Positions 1 to 10,284 are shown, counted from the stretch's first letter. The stretch is 64,000 bases of DNA from Chitinophaga pinensis (GCA_945876095.1 CAMCMP010000007.1:62001-126000); one strand, 5' to 3'. Numbers and translations: made by a program. Notes: generated by a model not told the origin, from the letters alone.

Positions 1-45
1 CGAGAAAGTATTTTTCATAATCCGATTGATTCAACAATTATTTTA

Positions 46-1296
46 TCAATGTATATAATCTAGTCCTATTCCTAGTAATTTGTGTGCGATTCCGTCTAAA
101 TTTATTTTATCCCCTTTTAAATGAATTGTCCGATGAAGATGATGAATAGATTCGCCTGCACCGAGCGATGCAGCGGGTGATGAACTTTCCAATTCATAAA
201 ACTGTCCCATTTGTTTCCCCTCTATTGGACCGTCATTGTATGCATTAACGGCATCTCCTAAAAATGGGTTATTTTGAATTTCCCATAAAGAATTAACATA
301 TTCACTAGCACCTTTAGGTAATGTAAATTGAGCAATCGTTAATACCTTATTTTTCGAATCATAACTTGCTACCAAAGGAAGAGCCCTAGAAGGAGATAAT
401 CCTATTTTACTTCTACATTTAGCATCTGCTTTAAAAAGTATAATACCATCTTGAACTTGCAACCTTTCTGATGGCACTTTACCAAAATAATCATCGGTAA
501 CCACCTTACCCAACTTAGCAATATCGCCTTGTTGATAGGGTACTGCAATGGTTGTTTGCTCAGTTGCATTGAGCATACTCAACACCCAAATAGAAAGCAT
601 GCCAGTGTTTTTATCCCATGTGTTTTTACCTATATTAGTAATAGAATTATTAGATTCAAATGCAACGGCCTGAACTCCTTCTGGAACAGCAATACCGATG
701 GCAGTTTCAATGGCAGTTTTATTTAAAAGACTAATAGATCGACTTACTTTAAGGTGAAATTTATTACCAGAATAATTGTCTAAATGCATCTCTTTTTCAA
801 AAGACACAGCCGACTTTGAAGACGATACCAGGTTAAAAGGTTCTATATCTATCTCTTTAGGCACATACCAATTATCAAATTTAAACTCAACTCCTTTTTT
901 AAAATAAATTGAGAACTGTCCACCTTCAGGTCCCATCCAAAAACGTTCTTCTCCTCCAAAAACATTAAAGTGTTCTACTGTTTTTCCAGCGGCAATAAAA
1001 TCATGATTCACCCAACCAAAACTTATCCCTTCATTTCCCTGAGCACTGCTAGTCATTACTCTACCCTGGTAAGCAGGAAGAACAATCACCTTAGCGCCCG
1101 TTCCTTCCTCTTCCAATAGCACCAAATCTTTATGATACTTTTTTAGAAAATCAAGGTCATAACCAAAAGTACCTTTTGTAAATTCTTGTTTTGAATCAAC
1201 TGCCATTGTCGTTTGTTTTGATGAATTACTCAAATCATTACAAGATAATAGAGCAACCAATAATATAAAAATTAAAAATACTGAATACTTTTTCAT
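46..1296 (-). CDS. DUF6786-like exported lipoprotein
   Basis: A 416-residue protein with a lipoprotein signal: a basic MKK start, a hydrophobic stretch and a lipobox ending at Cys19 (LLSC). The body begins near residue 43 (FGYDLDFLKKY) and continues with many short beta strands. It resembles the DUF6786 family of Bacteroidota, which looks like a sugar-binding or mutarotase-type beta sandwich; no catalytic role is established that I know of. It is the last gene of a minus-strand run that starts with sulfatase and GH20, 124 bases downstream of the sulfatase, so a role in handling released sugars is inferred from context only. The start is the only ATG that gives a complete signal peptide. Confidence 0.6.
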   Translation of the reverse strand: MKKYSVFLIFILLVALLSCNDLSNSSKQTTMAVDSKQEFTKGTFGYDLDFLKKYHKDLVLLEEEGTGAKVIVLPAYQGRVMTSSAQGNEGISFGWVNHDFIAAGKTVEHFNVFGGEERFWMGPEGGQFSIYFKKGVEFKFDNWYVPKEIDIEPFNLVSSSKSAVSFEKEMHLDNYSGNKFHLKVSRSISLLNKTAIETAIGIAVPEGVQAVAFESNNSITNIGKNTWDKNTGMLSIWVLSMLNATEQTTIAVPYQQGDIAKLGKVVTDDYFGKVPSERLQVQDGIILFKADAKCRSKIGLSPSRALPLVASYDSKNKVLTIAQFTLPKGASEYVNSLWEIQNNPFLGDAVNAYNDGPIEGKQMGQFYELESSSPAASLGAGESIHHLHRTIHLKGDKINLDGIAHKLLGIGLDYIH

Positions 1297-1420
1297 GTAT
1301 ACTTTTTTATTGATTTCAGAATAAAATATTTTAAAAAACTTAAAGTAACTATCAATTGTTTACTATTGAATTCTAATTTATTCAAAATTATCAAATGTAC
1401 TTTTACAAAAAATTATTCAA

Positions 1421-2935
1421 TCAAAGTTCATCAGGAAATGCAACAGTTAGGCCAGTTTTTTTAACTCGAGGCATTGGAGCTTTCCATTGACGTAATTGAT
1501 TAGAAAGTATGGTTGACAATTCCGTAAGTTTAACTGTATTCTGATATGAAAGGTCATTATTTTCTCCAATATCAACGGCCAGGTTATACAATTCTTTCTT
1601 TCCTGTTCGCATGCTGTAAATCATTTTCCAGTTACCTTTTCTTATAGCGCTATAATAATTAATACCTGGTCCATCTTTATCAATCCATTTATTTGGATAA
1701 TGCCAAATTAATGATCTAGTAGAATCAGAAAAAGAGGCGTTTGTTAAAATAGGAAGAAGACTTTTTCCATCTACTGATTGAGGTAATTTATATTTTTTAA
1801 TTCTAGCCATTTGTAAAATTGTAGGAAAAAAATCTTCCATCATTACATACTGATTAGCTGTTGAATTTTCTCGAACAATACCTGGCCACTTTACAATCAT
1901 CGGTTCACGTATTCCACCTTCATATACAGAGCCCTTACCTGCTTTTAGAGGAAAATTTTGAGAATGTTCTTTACCGCCTCTTAGCGGAGAAATACTCAGT
2001 CCTCCATTATCACTCATGAAAATAATAATTGTATTTTGGTCAACTTTCTTTTCTTTTAGGTAGTTCATAATATCTCCTAGGCTTTTATCCATTCCCTCAA
2101 TTAGAGATGCGTATTTTGCTTCTGTACTATCCATTCCCTTTTCTAGGTATTTTTTAATAAAACGAGGGTCCGCCATAATAGGAGTATGAATTGCATAATG
2201 AGCCATATTTAAATAAAATGGACTTTTATTTCGAATAGGAGCATCTAATGCTTTGATAGCTTCTAATGTTAAAGCTTCAGTTAAAAAAGTATCCGTTCCA
2301 AAATATTCTTCTAGATCAGGGACTGCTTGAGCACTAGATTTTCCTGGGATGTTACCATAATTATCTTTCCCATAATAACTCTGAGGATGGCCTGCTGCAT
2401 GTCCAGAAACATTCACCATAAAGCCCATATTAGAAGGATTTGCACCTGGAGTACCCATCGATGCCCAATGAGCCTTACCCACATGAATAGTAAAATATCC
2501 AGCTTCTTTTAAAAGAATAGGAAAAGGAGTTGCATAGTAAGTTTTTTCGATACCAGGAACTGGACTTAGTCCATTGATATTCCAGTCAGCCTGACTTAAC
2601 TGATCGTCCTTACTATCGGTATTATTATTTTTCCAGGGTGAAGTCCAGTTGGTAATTCCAAGATGAGTACTATTCACTCCAGTTAGCATACTTGACCTTG
2701 AAGGAGTACATACAGGAGCCGCATAAGCATTGGTAAATTTCATTCCCTCTTTTGCCAAACGCTCCATATTTGGAGTATGATAAATTTTATTCGAAGAGGT
2801 TGACTGATTCCAAAAATTTACGGAACAATCTTGCCAACCCATATCATCCACAAGAAATACAATGATATTGGGTTTAGTTTGAGAATAAAGAGATAGACGA
2901 AATCCAAAGAATAAAAATAAAAAAAAATGTTTCAT
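1421..2935 (-). CDS. Exported type I sulfatase
   Basis: A 504-residue arylsulfatase-family enzyme that hydrolyses sulfate esters, here probably on a glycan in the periplasm. A signal peptide covers about residues 1-19. The formylglycine-forming motif C-x-P-x-R is complete at Cys76-Arg80 (CTPSR) and would need an anaerobic or FGE-type maturase, which is not in this window. Metal-binding Asp30-Asp31 and Asp309-Asn310 are present, as are His250 and a Lys near 335, so the active site looks intact. It lies between GH20 and the DUF6786 lipoprotein, which fits desulfation of an amino-sugar or fucose-containing glycan. The exact substrate cannot be read from sequence alone. Confidence 0.93.
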   Translation of the reverse strand: MKHFFLFLFFGFRLSLYSQTKPNIIVFLVDDMGWQDCSVNFWNQSTSSNKIYHTPNMERLAKEGMKFTNAYAAPVCTPSRSSMLTGVNSTHLGITNWTSPWKNNNTDSKDDQLSQADWNINGLSPVPGIEKTYYATPFPILLKEAGYFTIHVGKAHWASMGTPGANPSNMGFMVNVSGHAAGHPQSYYGKDNYGNIPGKSSAQAVPDLEEYFGTDTFLTEALTLEAIKALDAPIRNKSPFYLNMAHYAIHTPIMADPRFIKKYLEKGMDSTEAKYASLIEGMDKSLGDIMNYLKEKKVDQNTIIIFMSDNGGLSISPLRGGKEHSQNFPLKAGKGSVYEGGIREPMIVKWPGIVRENSTANQYVMMEDFFPTILQMARIKKYKLPQSVDGKSLLPILTNASFSDSTRSLIWHYPNKWIDKDGPGINYYSAIRKGNWKMIYSMRTGKKELYNLAVDIGENNDLSYQNTVKLTELSTILSNQLRQWKAPMPRVKKTGLTVAFPDEL

Positions 2936-2983
2936 TTTTGATTTTTTACAATCTATTGTATTATAGCAATTAAAAACGAAACA

Positions 2984-3032
2984 GTTGAATGAAAACGAAT
3001 AATCACAAAGGAATTATTCATTTTCATTCAAC
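2984..3032 (-). terminator. Long hairpin downstream of the GH20 gene
   Basis: Between the GH20 stop and the sulfatase start lies a near-perfect inverted repeat. GTTGAATGAAAA (2984-2995) pairs with 3021-3032, then one mismatch, then GAATAAT (2997-3003) pairs with 3013-3019, leaving a 9-base loop. On the minus strand it follows the GH20 stop by about 18 bases and is followed by a T-rich stretch without a clean T run. It is probably a terminator or a 3'-end stabiliser that makes sulfatase expression partly independent of GH20. Confidence 0.55.
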
Positions 3033-3050
3033 ACTAATAATTAAAATAAC

Positions 3051-4694
3051 TTATTTCTTTTCTTCAAAATAATTAGCTCCCCAAATTTTATATCTACCAT
3101 ACTGAGTTTTCATTTTATCCTGAAAAGCTGGCCAGTTTTTATTTTCCTTTGTAGACCACAATACTTCACTCAAAGCACTTAAGCGAGGAAAAAGCTGATA
3201 CTCAGCTTTTGAAGGATTGGCAACATATTCAGTCCATAAATTTCCCTGTGCACCTAAAACATAAGTAGCTTGTTGAGCATTTAATTCTTTGGGAACTGGC
3301 TCATAACTATAGACTTTTTCAAAAGGTAAAAATCCACCAATGGTTACTGAATCCATATTTTTAGTTTGAGCCTTATCTAAATAGACATGGCTTCCTGGAG
3401 TCATAATAACTGTATGACTTTCCTTTGCAGCAGCAATCCCTCCTTCTTCGCCTCTCCAACTCATCACTATTGCATTTGGGGCAAGGCCTCCTTCCAATAT
3501 CTCATCCCAACCTATCAATGTTCTTCCTTTTTTATTGATATATTTTTCAATTCGCTGAATAAAATAGCTTTGTAATCCATGTTCATCCTTCAAGCCTTTT
3601 TCCTTAATCATCTGTTGACAAAATTCGCTTTTTTTCCAAGAATCTTTTGGACATTCATCGCCGCCTATGTGAATATATTTTGAAGGAAACAATGCAATCA
3701 CTTCATCTAGGACATCTTCTAAAAATTTAAAAGTATATTCTGTAGGTGCATAAACATCAGTATGAACACCCCATGTTTCTTGAACTAATTTTACTCTTCC
3801 AGCTTCTAATTCAAGTTTACTTTTTTCAGAAATCATATTGGCTGGTATAACTGTTTGCTTATCGGGAAAACAGCTTAACAAAGGATAAGCGGCAATAGCA
3901 GCTCCACTATGACCGGGCATTTCTATTTCTGGAATAACAGTTATAAATCTTTGAGTTGCATATTCCACAATTTCTTTCACCTGCTCTTGAGTATAAAAAC
4001 CCTCATCCATCTTATTGTCACTTCCCTTACCAGGATACCTTCCTATAATTGTACCATTTCTCCTTGAACCTACTTTAGTTAGATTAGGATACTTTTTAAT
4101 CTCGATCCTCCAACCTTGATCTTCCGTTAAATGCCAATGGAAATAATTGATTTTATGAAGCGCTAAATAATCAATGTATTTTTTTATAAATGAAACTGAA
4201 AAGAAATGACGACAAACATCTAGCATAGCACCACGATAAGCAAAACGAGGCTGATCTTCCACATCTACGGCAGGAATAATTAAAGCTTTACTTTTTTCTG
4301 TAGGGAGCAACTGTATCAATGTTTGCATTCCATAAAAACTTCCCACAGCTGAATTTCCAGAAATTTGAATGCCACTATTTCCAGATTGAAATTTATAGGC
4401 AGAAGCCATCAACCCCTCCTCCTGATTACCACTTGAAATAGTTATGCTTTTATCAGCATCAGTAGAGACTTGCTTAAGTTTGATACCATAATATTCCTCT
4501 AGATATTTATTTAAAAAAGAAGCTGTAGCATAATCCTTTTTATCTTTTACCACCAGCTTAGTAGCAGATGTAATAGTAAATTTTCCTTTTTTAGTTATGA
4601 CCGATAAAGGCTGAGGTATAATATTTATTGACTGTGCAAATAAAGCTGAACAGCATAGAATATAGGCACAAAAAAGAGTAAATGATTTTAACAT
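3051..4694 (-). CDS. GH20 beta-N-acetylhexosaminidase
   Basis: A 547-residue exported beta-hexosaminidase that removes terminal beta-linked GlcNAc or GalNAc. A signal peptide ends at about residue 20 (SALFAQ). An N-terminal GH20b domain spans roughly 22-145 and the TIM barrel 150-520. The substrate-assisted catalytic pair is Asp346-Glu347 in the motif HIGGDE; HWHLTEDQGW near 186-195 is another family hallmark. Length is normal for single-domain periplasmic GH20 enzymes. The 183-base upstream gap is AT-rich and includes a 15-base odd palindrome at 4779-4793, so it probably carries its own promoter. With the GH109 and NahK-like genes of the same arm it suggests amino-sugar release followed by kinase salvage. 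Confidence 0.95.
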   Translation of the reverse strand: MLKSFTLFCAYILCCSALFAQSINIIPQPLSVITKKGKFTITSATKLVVKDKKDYATASFLNKYLEEYYGIKLKQVSTDADKSITISSGNQEEGLMASAYKFQSGNSGIQISGNSAVGSFYGMQTLIQLLPTEKSKALIIPAVDVEDQPRFAYRGAMLDVCRHFFSVSFIKKYIDYLALHKINYFHWHLTEDQGWRIEIKKYPNLTKVGSRRNGTIIGRYPGKGSDNKMDEGFYTQEQVKEIVEYATQRFITVIPEIEMPGHSGAAIAAYPLLSCFPDKQTVIPANMISEKSKLELEAGRVKLVQETWGVHTDVYAPTEYTFKFLEDVLDEVIALFPSKYIHIGGDECPKDSWKKSEFCQQMIKEKGLKDEHGLQSYFIQRIEKYINKKGRTLIGWDEILEGGLAPNAIVMSWRGEEGGIAAAKESHTVIMTPGSHVYLDKAQTKNMDSVTIGGFLPFEKVYSYEPVPKELNAQQATYVLGAQGNLWTEYVANPSKAEYQLFPRLSALSEVLWSTKENKNWPAFQDKMKTQYGRYKIWGANYFEEKK

Positions 4695-4877
4695 GGCTTC
4701 AATTTTTTATTAATGATAATACTTTTAATCCAACTGAAATTTAGAATGAATTTAGAACTAAGAAATTATAATTTTTATAAATATCTGATATTTTTTTTTA
4801 AACCGAACTAACTGATCTATAATTTTCAAAATATATAGTAATGATCTACCAGCTATAAAACAGTCATTTTAACTACT

Positions 4878-6977
4878 TTAAGGAACTTCAGGAGTAACCA
4901 ATTTGTATTGAATCAATAAAGAAGAAGGTGTTTTAGGAATAGTAAGTTCAATACCCTCCATCAACTCACTACCCGTTTTCCTAATTCTAGAATCATTATC
5001 CTCATAATATAACTCATACACTCCTTTTTTATCTAGCCCAGACAGTTTAGCAGTAATAGAAGAATTCATATTCATTTTTCTTCTAAATCCAATCACAAGC
5101 CCATCTTTTTGCATAGGACGATTTAACTGATAAGCCAACCATTTATCCTCATCGGCATTTAATTTACTTGGGGTCAATGGATAATAGTCGCCATAAAAAT
5201 AATCTCTCAAATTTTTAAACTCCTTCATTCGCTTTTGCATGGAAGGAATAGGTTCTGAATTATTTCCAGTAATCTCCCAGTTCATCACAACAGCAGAACT
5301 AATACTTGATCGAAAGGTATAGTCATCCGCTTTATAAACTGCAGTTCCATGCAAAGGCAGATAAAAATTAAGTCCATAAGTATGACACTGATAACCATTA
5401 GGCTCTCCATATTGATAATCTGTTCTCCAAAGAGGAGTGCTTCTAGAGGTTGTTTCAAGATCAATGCGTCTACCACCACTAGCACAGTTATCAATTCTCA
5501 AATTAGGAAAACGTGCCAAGAGGCTATCCCAGAAGGCATATAAACCCTCTATATGCCGTATTTCAGCCATCCCTTCACGATTGGAGCTATCCATTATATT
5601 CCAATAAGGTGATGGATCAAAATTAAAATCTTGACGATAACTGTCTATTCCTTCTCTTTCAATTAAATCACCAAACAATTTAGTCATCCAACTTCTTGCA
5701 TCCTTATTTCCCAAATTAAATAAGTAAGAATTTTTATCCACCCGCTTATTTCCCTTGACTTGAATGACCCATTCAGGATGGGCTTTATCTACTTCTGAAC
5801 CAGCATATACTCTTTCTGGTTCAAACCAAACCATAAACTTTGCACCGGCTTTATGAACGGCATCTGCAACAGGTTTTAATCCATTTGGAAAGCGATCTTT
5901 ATTAGGTGTCCAATTGCCTACGTTAGTTGCCCAAGAACCCTTTCCACCGGTTTCCCAATTCGCTCCATTATACCAACCTGCATCTAACCAAAATAATTCA
6001 GGAATCAAATTGAATTGTTGATACCTTTTTACCAAAGCCACTGCAAAGGATTCAGTAAGACAGCCATACTCTTGACAAGGGGCTGGATCCCCATAATCAA
6101 ATGTTCCTGCCAATAATGGTTTTGCAAGTTCTCCATTTATTTTAGGTGAATGATGTGCAAGAATAAATTGACGAAATTGATTATGGCCAACCATTCTATC
6201 ATCTCCCTGCCAAAATAGTAAACAAATTTTTGGAGTACGTATCTCTTCAGAAGGATACAGTATCAATTTCATTTTTTCCATTCCTGATACAAGTGAAATT
6301 GAATTAGGATTAGTATTCAAAACATTGGCATACCACTTTCCTGTCCAGCCAATAGCTGTCATGATTCCCTGATGACCTGGCATTTCAATATTGAAAAAAG
6401 GAAAGGCTGTATTATCAGAACTACGCCCACCACTGGGTGTCATATAAATGGGTTGATTAATTACCAACTTTTCATCGATTGGTTGGAAATCTGTTTTTTC
6501 TGCATTACTACCTTTTGCATGATATAGAGTAAAATCGCCTGTTTGCTTTGAATCAAAAGATTGGTCAATTACTGCAACCTTCTCTATCATAAGAGAATTC
6601 TTAGAGGAAGTATTGATAAAATTTAACACCCACTCTATTGCATTAAAATCATCAAAATAGGTAAGTCTACATTTTACTAACAATCCAGATTTAGGATCCT
6701 CATAACTATAAGTAGCTTCTTGAGATTGTTGATCAATGTGTTTTAATTCTGTAGCGGTAAATTTCCATTGCTTGATAAAACCGGCTGATTTTTTCCCGCC
6801 ATAAATAAATGAAAAAGGAGGGATTTTGCCTTTGGAAAAATGTTTTTTAACCCACTGATTAATTTCCACTTTAGATTGAGGAATATCGTTTACTGATTGG
6901 CTGGAAGCCTTTATAAAAAAAAGGTTAATTAATAATAAGACTATAAAAGAGTTTCTATATTTTAAAAAAATATTCAT
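4878..6977 (-). CDS. GH36 alpha-galactosidase family enzyme
   Basis: A 699-residue exported retaining glycosidase of clan GH-D. A signal peptide or membrane anchor covers residues 1-27 and a beta-supersandwich domain about 40-290. The TIM barrel holds LFWLDAGWY (328-336), WFEPERV (384-390), nucleophile Asp450 (YRQDF) and acid/base Asp506 (RRIDLE) following the NCASGG motif. The last 90 residues form a C-terminal beta domain. Family members cleave alpha-galactose and some cleave alpha-GalNAc. The nearby GH109 and NahK-like genes leave the second option open. It is 72 bases downstream of the GH31 gene in the same direction, so co-transcription is likely. Confidence 0.92.
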   Translation of the reverse strand: MNIFLKYRNSFIVLLLINLFFIKASSQSVNDIPQSKVEINQWVKKHFSKGKIPPFSFIYGGKKSAGFIKQWKFTATELKHIDQQSQEATYSYEDPKSGLLVKCRLTYFDDFNAIEWVLNFINTSSKNSLMIEKVAVIDQSFDSKQTGDFTLYHAKGSNAEKTDFQPIDEKLVINQPIYMTPSGGRSSDNTAFPFFNIEMPGHQGIMTAIGWTGKWYANVLNTNPNSISLVSGMEKMKLILYPSEEIRTPKICLLFWQGDDRMVGHNQFRQFILAHHSPKINGELAKPLLAGTFDYGDPAPCQEYGCLTESFAVALVKRYQQFNLIPELFWLDAGWYNGANWETGGKGSWATNVGNWTPNKDRFPNGLKPVADAVHKAGAKFMVWFEPERVYAGSEVDKAHPEWVIQVKGNKRVDKNSYLFNLGNKDARSWMTKLFGDLIEREGIDSYRQDFNFDPSPYWNIMDSSNREGMAEIRHIEGLYAFWDSLLARFPNLRIDNCASGGRRIDLETTSRSTPLWRTDYQYGEPNGYQCHTYGLNFYLPLHGTAVYKADDYTFRSSISSAVVMNWEITGNNSEPIPSMQKRMKEFKNLRDYFYGDYYPLTPSKLNADEDKWLAYQLNRPMQKDGLVIGFRRKMNMNSSITAKLSGLDKKGVYELYYEDNDSRIRKTGSELMEGIELTIPKTPSSLLIQYKLVTPEVP

Positions 6978-7049
6978 AAAAGATTGATTGAAAGCTTCAA
7001 CAATATTATTAATTTGAAAATATAATTTTTAACAGCCTAACTAAATCAT

Positions 7050-9182
7050 TTATTGAGTCATAAAGTGCCAATTAAAATCACTGTAAGACCAAACAGTAGC
7101 ACCCGAAGGAATAGAAACATTTCCTTGAAGCAATCCAGCCTTGTCTTTTTTTACTGATAAATTAATTCGAGAAAATTTTCCTTTTTCATAATCAAAACTT
7201 TCGCCATCATCATCATACAATTGAAAGGAACTTTCTTTTTGACCATAGTACCTGATTTCTACTGGTAATTTTTCTTTGCCTATTCTTAAAACAGAAGAAG
7301 TCATTGGTATAATTCCTCCATCACGAACATAAACAGGTATGATATCCAAACCAGGTGCAATGGTTAAAACCTCTTCTTCTCCTGCCAATTTTCCAGTATA
7401 AAAATCATACCATTTACCTTTTGGCAATACCACCTTTCTACTTTTTTGACCTGCAAACAAAGGTGCCACTAAAAGATCATCCCCTACCATAAACTGATCT
7501 TTAATTTCATGTTTAGTTGCTTTAGCATAAGAATTATCTACAGAATTAAGTTTTCCATTAACCACGGTAGCATTCACATTAAAACCTGGCACTAAATTCA
7601 TAGCTTTAATGGGTGGTGTGCCATAAAAAGCATAATCAGCATAGTTTGTATAGAGATAAGGTATCAATTGCATTCTTAGGTTAGCAATATATTGCACCTG
7701 CTTTTCAACTTCCGGAAATGACCAAGGTTTAGTTCCATCCGACCAAGCGTTAATCATTGCCAATGGAGAAAAACATACTGTTTGCATTCTTCTTAACCAC
7801 TCTTCAGATGAAGCGGAGCCTCTTACTTCAGGTGTCCAAAGAACACCAATAAAGGAGCTATTAATCATTGCCGTTATGAAGTCAGGATGACTATAATAAT
7901 CATTGTATATCACATAAGGAAAAGAGGAAGCACCTGCATTAGACCCTCTCACCAAACCATAGGTTCGAGTATTTTTTTGTCGATATAAATCAGCGGTCAC
8001 TTGCTGCATCATCATCGCATAGGTTTGGCGCATTTGTTCGGCAGAATTTCCTGAAGGAAATCTGGTAACATCAGGCCAAAGCCAATTATCGTAGCCATCA
8101 TTCTCATCCATTTTAAAACCACTCACCCCTTTACTAAGTAAATATTTTGTAAAATGTTGAGCAACTAATTTTTGTACCTGAGGCATTGAATAATCAGGTA
8201 CAACTCCTGTCCACACTGTATGAGAAGCTGTATAAGGTAAGATTGGTTTATATAATTCCCCTTCGGGAGAGATGAAAGGATTCATCCATAGATTAGCATA
8301 AACTCCCCTATTTTTTAAACTATCCATTAATACTTCAGGATGAGGAAATCTACCTTTGTCCCACTCATAAGTACAGGGATAAGATTTACTTTGCCAGCCA
8401 GGTTCAAGTCCAATCACCGTCAATGGAAACTGATGCGCTGCATATTCTTTTACTTCATTCATCACATCTATTTCGCTGTAAAGAGTTGGCGTACGATGCC
8501 AAAATCCCAATCCCCATTTTGGAGGTAGGCAGCCTCCTCCATTAAACAAATTATATCGACGCACTGCATCCAAAGGAGTAGGGCCACCAAAAACAATAAT
8601 CTCTGCACCTGCAGCTGGTATTAATATTTCAATATTATCTGAATAAGGACTTGCGCTCCATTTCCTATCGGTATTTCTATCTCTAATAACCGGAGGATGC
8701 TTACTATCCTTTTCTACAGCAGTGCCTACCCATATATCAATATACCTGGCAGCATTGATTAAAACACCATACCCTTTTGAAGAAATATAAAATGGAACGG
8801 GCGCATGATTTCGGCCATTATCTTGTCCACCATAATGATCCATATGCAAACGCATAATCCGACCACGCTGTTCTACGGTTTTAAAATTTAAACCCAAACC
8901 GAAAATTTTTTCGCTGCTATCCAATGGGAAATGCAAATAAGTTTTTCCATCAATTATAGAAGCCTTTATATCATTTTTAGGAAGAGGGAAATTAACGGAT
9001 TCCATTAATTGCAAAGCGCTCATGCGCGGCTTTGTTTGGATGGCAGTATAAAAGTTAAATGCATCAGGTTTGCCCACTTTAGCACTCCAAATACCCGGTG
9101 CAACTGATTTCCAAGCAATATTAGGTTGAGCGATTACTGAGGTGCAATAAAGAAACAAAAATATAACAAGCAAATTTTTCAT
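7050..9182 (-). CDS. GH31 family alpha-glycosidase
   Basis: A 710-residue exported GH31 enzyme, in a family that includes alpha-glucosidases, alpha-xylosidases, alpha-galactosidases and alpha-GalNAc-ases. A signal peptide ends near residue 18 (VIAQ). The N-terminal beta sandwich occupies about 20-210 and the barrel begins at PKWGLGFWHR (221-230). The nucleophile is most likely Asp359 in GFKMDEND, and Asp428 (YNDYY) is a candidate acid/base. A Trp-rich WLWPDV and FPSG stretch follows the nucleophile. The segment after the nucleophile differs from the usual plant or yeast alpha-glucosidase motif, so specificity is open. It starts 20 bases after the kinase gene, so the two are almost certainly co-transcribed. 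Confidence 0.9.
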   Translation of the reverse strand: MKNLLVIFLFLYCTSVIAQPNIAWKSVAPGIWSAKVGKPDAFNFYTAIQTKPRMSALQLMESVNFPLPKNDIKASIIDGKTYLHFPLDSSEKIFGLGLNFKTVEQRGRIMRLHMDHYGGQDNGRNHAPVPFYISSKGYGVLINAARYIDIWVGTAVEKDSKHPPVIRDRNTDRKWSASPYSDNIEILIPAAGAEIIVFGGPTPLDAVRRYNLFNGGGCLPPKWGLGFWHRTPTLYSEIDVMNEVKEYAAHQFPLTVIGLEPGWQSKSYPCTYEWDKGRFPHPEVLMDSLKNRGVYANLWMNPFISPEGELYKPILPYTASHTVWTGVVPDYSMPQVQKLVAQHFTKYLLSKGVSGFKMDENDGYDNWLWPDVTRFPSGNSAEQMRQTYAMMMQQVTADLYRQKNTRTYGLVRGSNAGASSFPYVIYNDYYSHPDFITAMINSSFIGVLWTPEVRGSASSEEWLRRMQTVCFSPLAMINAWSDGTKPWSFPEVEKQVQYIANLRMQLIPYLYTNYADYAFYGTPPIKAMNLVPGFNVNATVVNGKLNSVDNSYAKATKHEIKDQFMVGDDLLVAPLFAGQKSRKVVLPKGKWYDFYTGKLAGEEEVLTIAPGLDIIPVYVRDGGIIPMTSSVLRIGKEKLPVEIRYYGQKESSFQLYDDDGESFDYEKGKFSRINLSVKKDKAGLLQGNVSIPSGATVWSYSDFNWHFMTQ

Positions 9183-9202
9183 ACTATTTTTTTAATAAAG
9201 AT

Positions 9203-10258
9203 TTATACTTCTCCGTAAGTACCTAAATCAGTTTCCTTTTCCATATAACGTTGTAATAAGACCATTTGATTGGAGGCTCTTACTAAATTTTGCCCTTCAT
9301 ATTTTGCTCCATAATAAATATCATCATTTATATGATCGGTTATAAATCTGAGCGCTTGCATATAAATCATAAACTTGCCAGCATAAAAAAAATATTTATT
9401 TTCTTTTTCAGTTAGTTCATTCTTCATTTCTTCTTTATAGCCATCAATGATCGCTTTGTAAAATTCATCTCTGACTGTAATTTTGCTAAATTCTTTTTCT
9501 TCCTCACTAACAGGACATAGATAGGTTCGAAGCATATCACCTACATCACTAATAAAATATCCAGGCATCACCGTGTCTAAATCAATTACGCACAAACCTT
9601 TATCTTGATTATCAAATAGTACATTACTAATTTTAGTATCGTGATGGGTAACCCTCAATTTAAATTCAGGATCAGAAAGCATTGAAGTGTATACGGATAC
9701 GATGGATTGATATTTCACCACCTGCTCAATTAAATCCTTAGCAGCAGCCATCCTTTCTTTATTACCTTTTTCTAAAGCAATTAAAAATTGCTCATATCGT
9801 AGACCAAGATCATGAAAAGAAGGAATGGTAATACTAATATTTGAAATATCTAGCTTACAAAGTAATCGAGTAAATCTTCCAAATTGAAGAGCTGCTTCAC
9901 AGGCCTGAGCTGGAGTTTCGCCTACCTGCTTTGCATGAGAACCTGATACAAAAGGAAACATTCTATAATACCCAGAAGATGGAATAAATAAAAGATCGTC
10001 TCCATGAATGGTAGTCAAGGGTTCAACAAAATGGTAGTTTGGCCAATTCGTTTTAAAATAATCAGCAATCAATCTAATATTGGAAGCGATATTTTGAGGT
10101 TTAGTAAATACATTGTCATTTACCCGCTGCAAAATATATTCATTTCCTTTTTCAGAAACCTTCCAAGTATTATTAATCAATCCGCCGCCAAATGGAATCA
10201 AGGTTATTGAGTCATCCTGAAATCCAAAAGAAGGCAACACTGATTCCAATATATTCAT
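9203..10258 (-). CDS. nahK: N-acetylhexosamine 1-kinase-like phosphotransferase
   Basis: A 351-residue cytosolic kinase of the aminoglycoside-phosphotransferase fold with no signal peptide. A glycine-rich nucleotide loop is near residue 24 (GGGLINN). The catalytic motif is HHDTKISN at 205-212 with Asp207 as base, and the metal-binding IDLDTV is at 225-230. Length and motif order match NahK, which makes GlcNAc-1-P or GalNAc-1-P from free N-acetylhexosamines. It sits between GH109 (26 bases upstream) and GH31 (20 bases downstream), a natural place for a salvage kinase. Other APH-type sugar kinases share the same motifs, so the substrate is inferred from context. Confidence 0.75.
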   Translation of the reverse strand: MNILESVLPSFGFQDDSITLIPFGGGLINNTWKVSEKGNEYILQRVNDNVFTKPQNIASNIRLIADYFKTNWPNYHFVEPLTTIHGDDLLFIPSSGYYRMFPFVSGSHAKQVGETPAQACEAALQFGRFTRLLCKLDISNISITIPSFHDLGLRYEQFLIALEKGNKERMAAAKDLIEQVVKYQSIVSVYTSMLSDPEFKLRVTHHDTKISNVLFDNQDKGLCVIDLDTVMPGYFISDVGDMLRTYLCPVSEEEKEFSKITVRDEFYKAIIDGYKEEMKNELTEKENKYFFYAGKFMIYMQALRFITDHINDDIYYGAKYEGQNLVRASNQMVLLQRYMEKETDLGTYGEV

Positions 10259-10284
10259 CCTTCTAAAATTTTAAACTTCCATTA

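Noticed and set aside
4779..4793. AAATATC-T-GATATTT palindrome upstream of GH20
   Set aside because: Pure AT-rich sequence in an AT-rich gap; such palindromes arise easily by chance and no second copy was seen.
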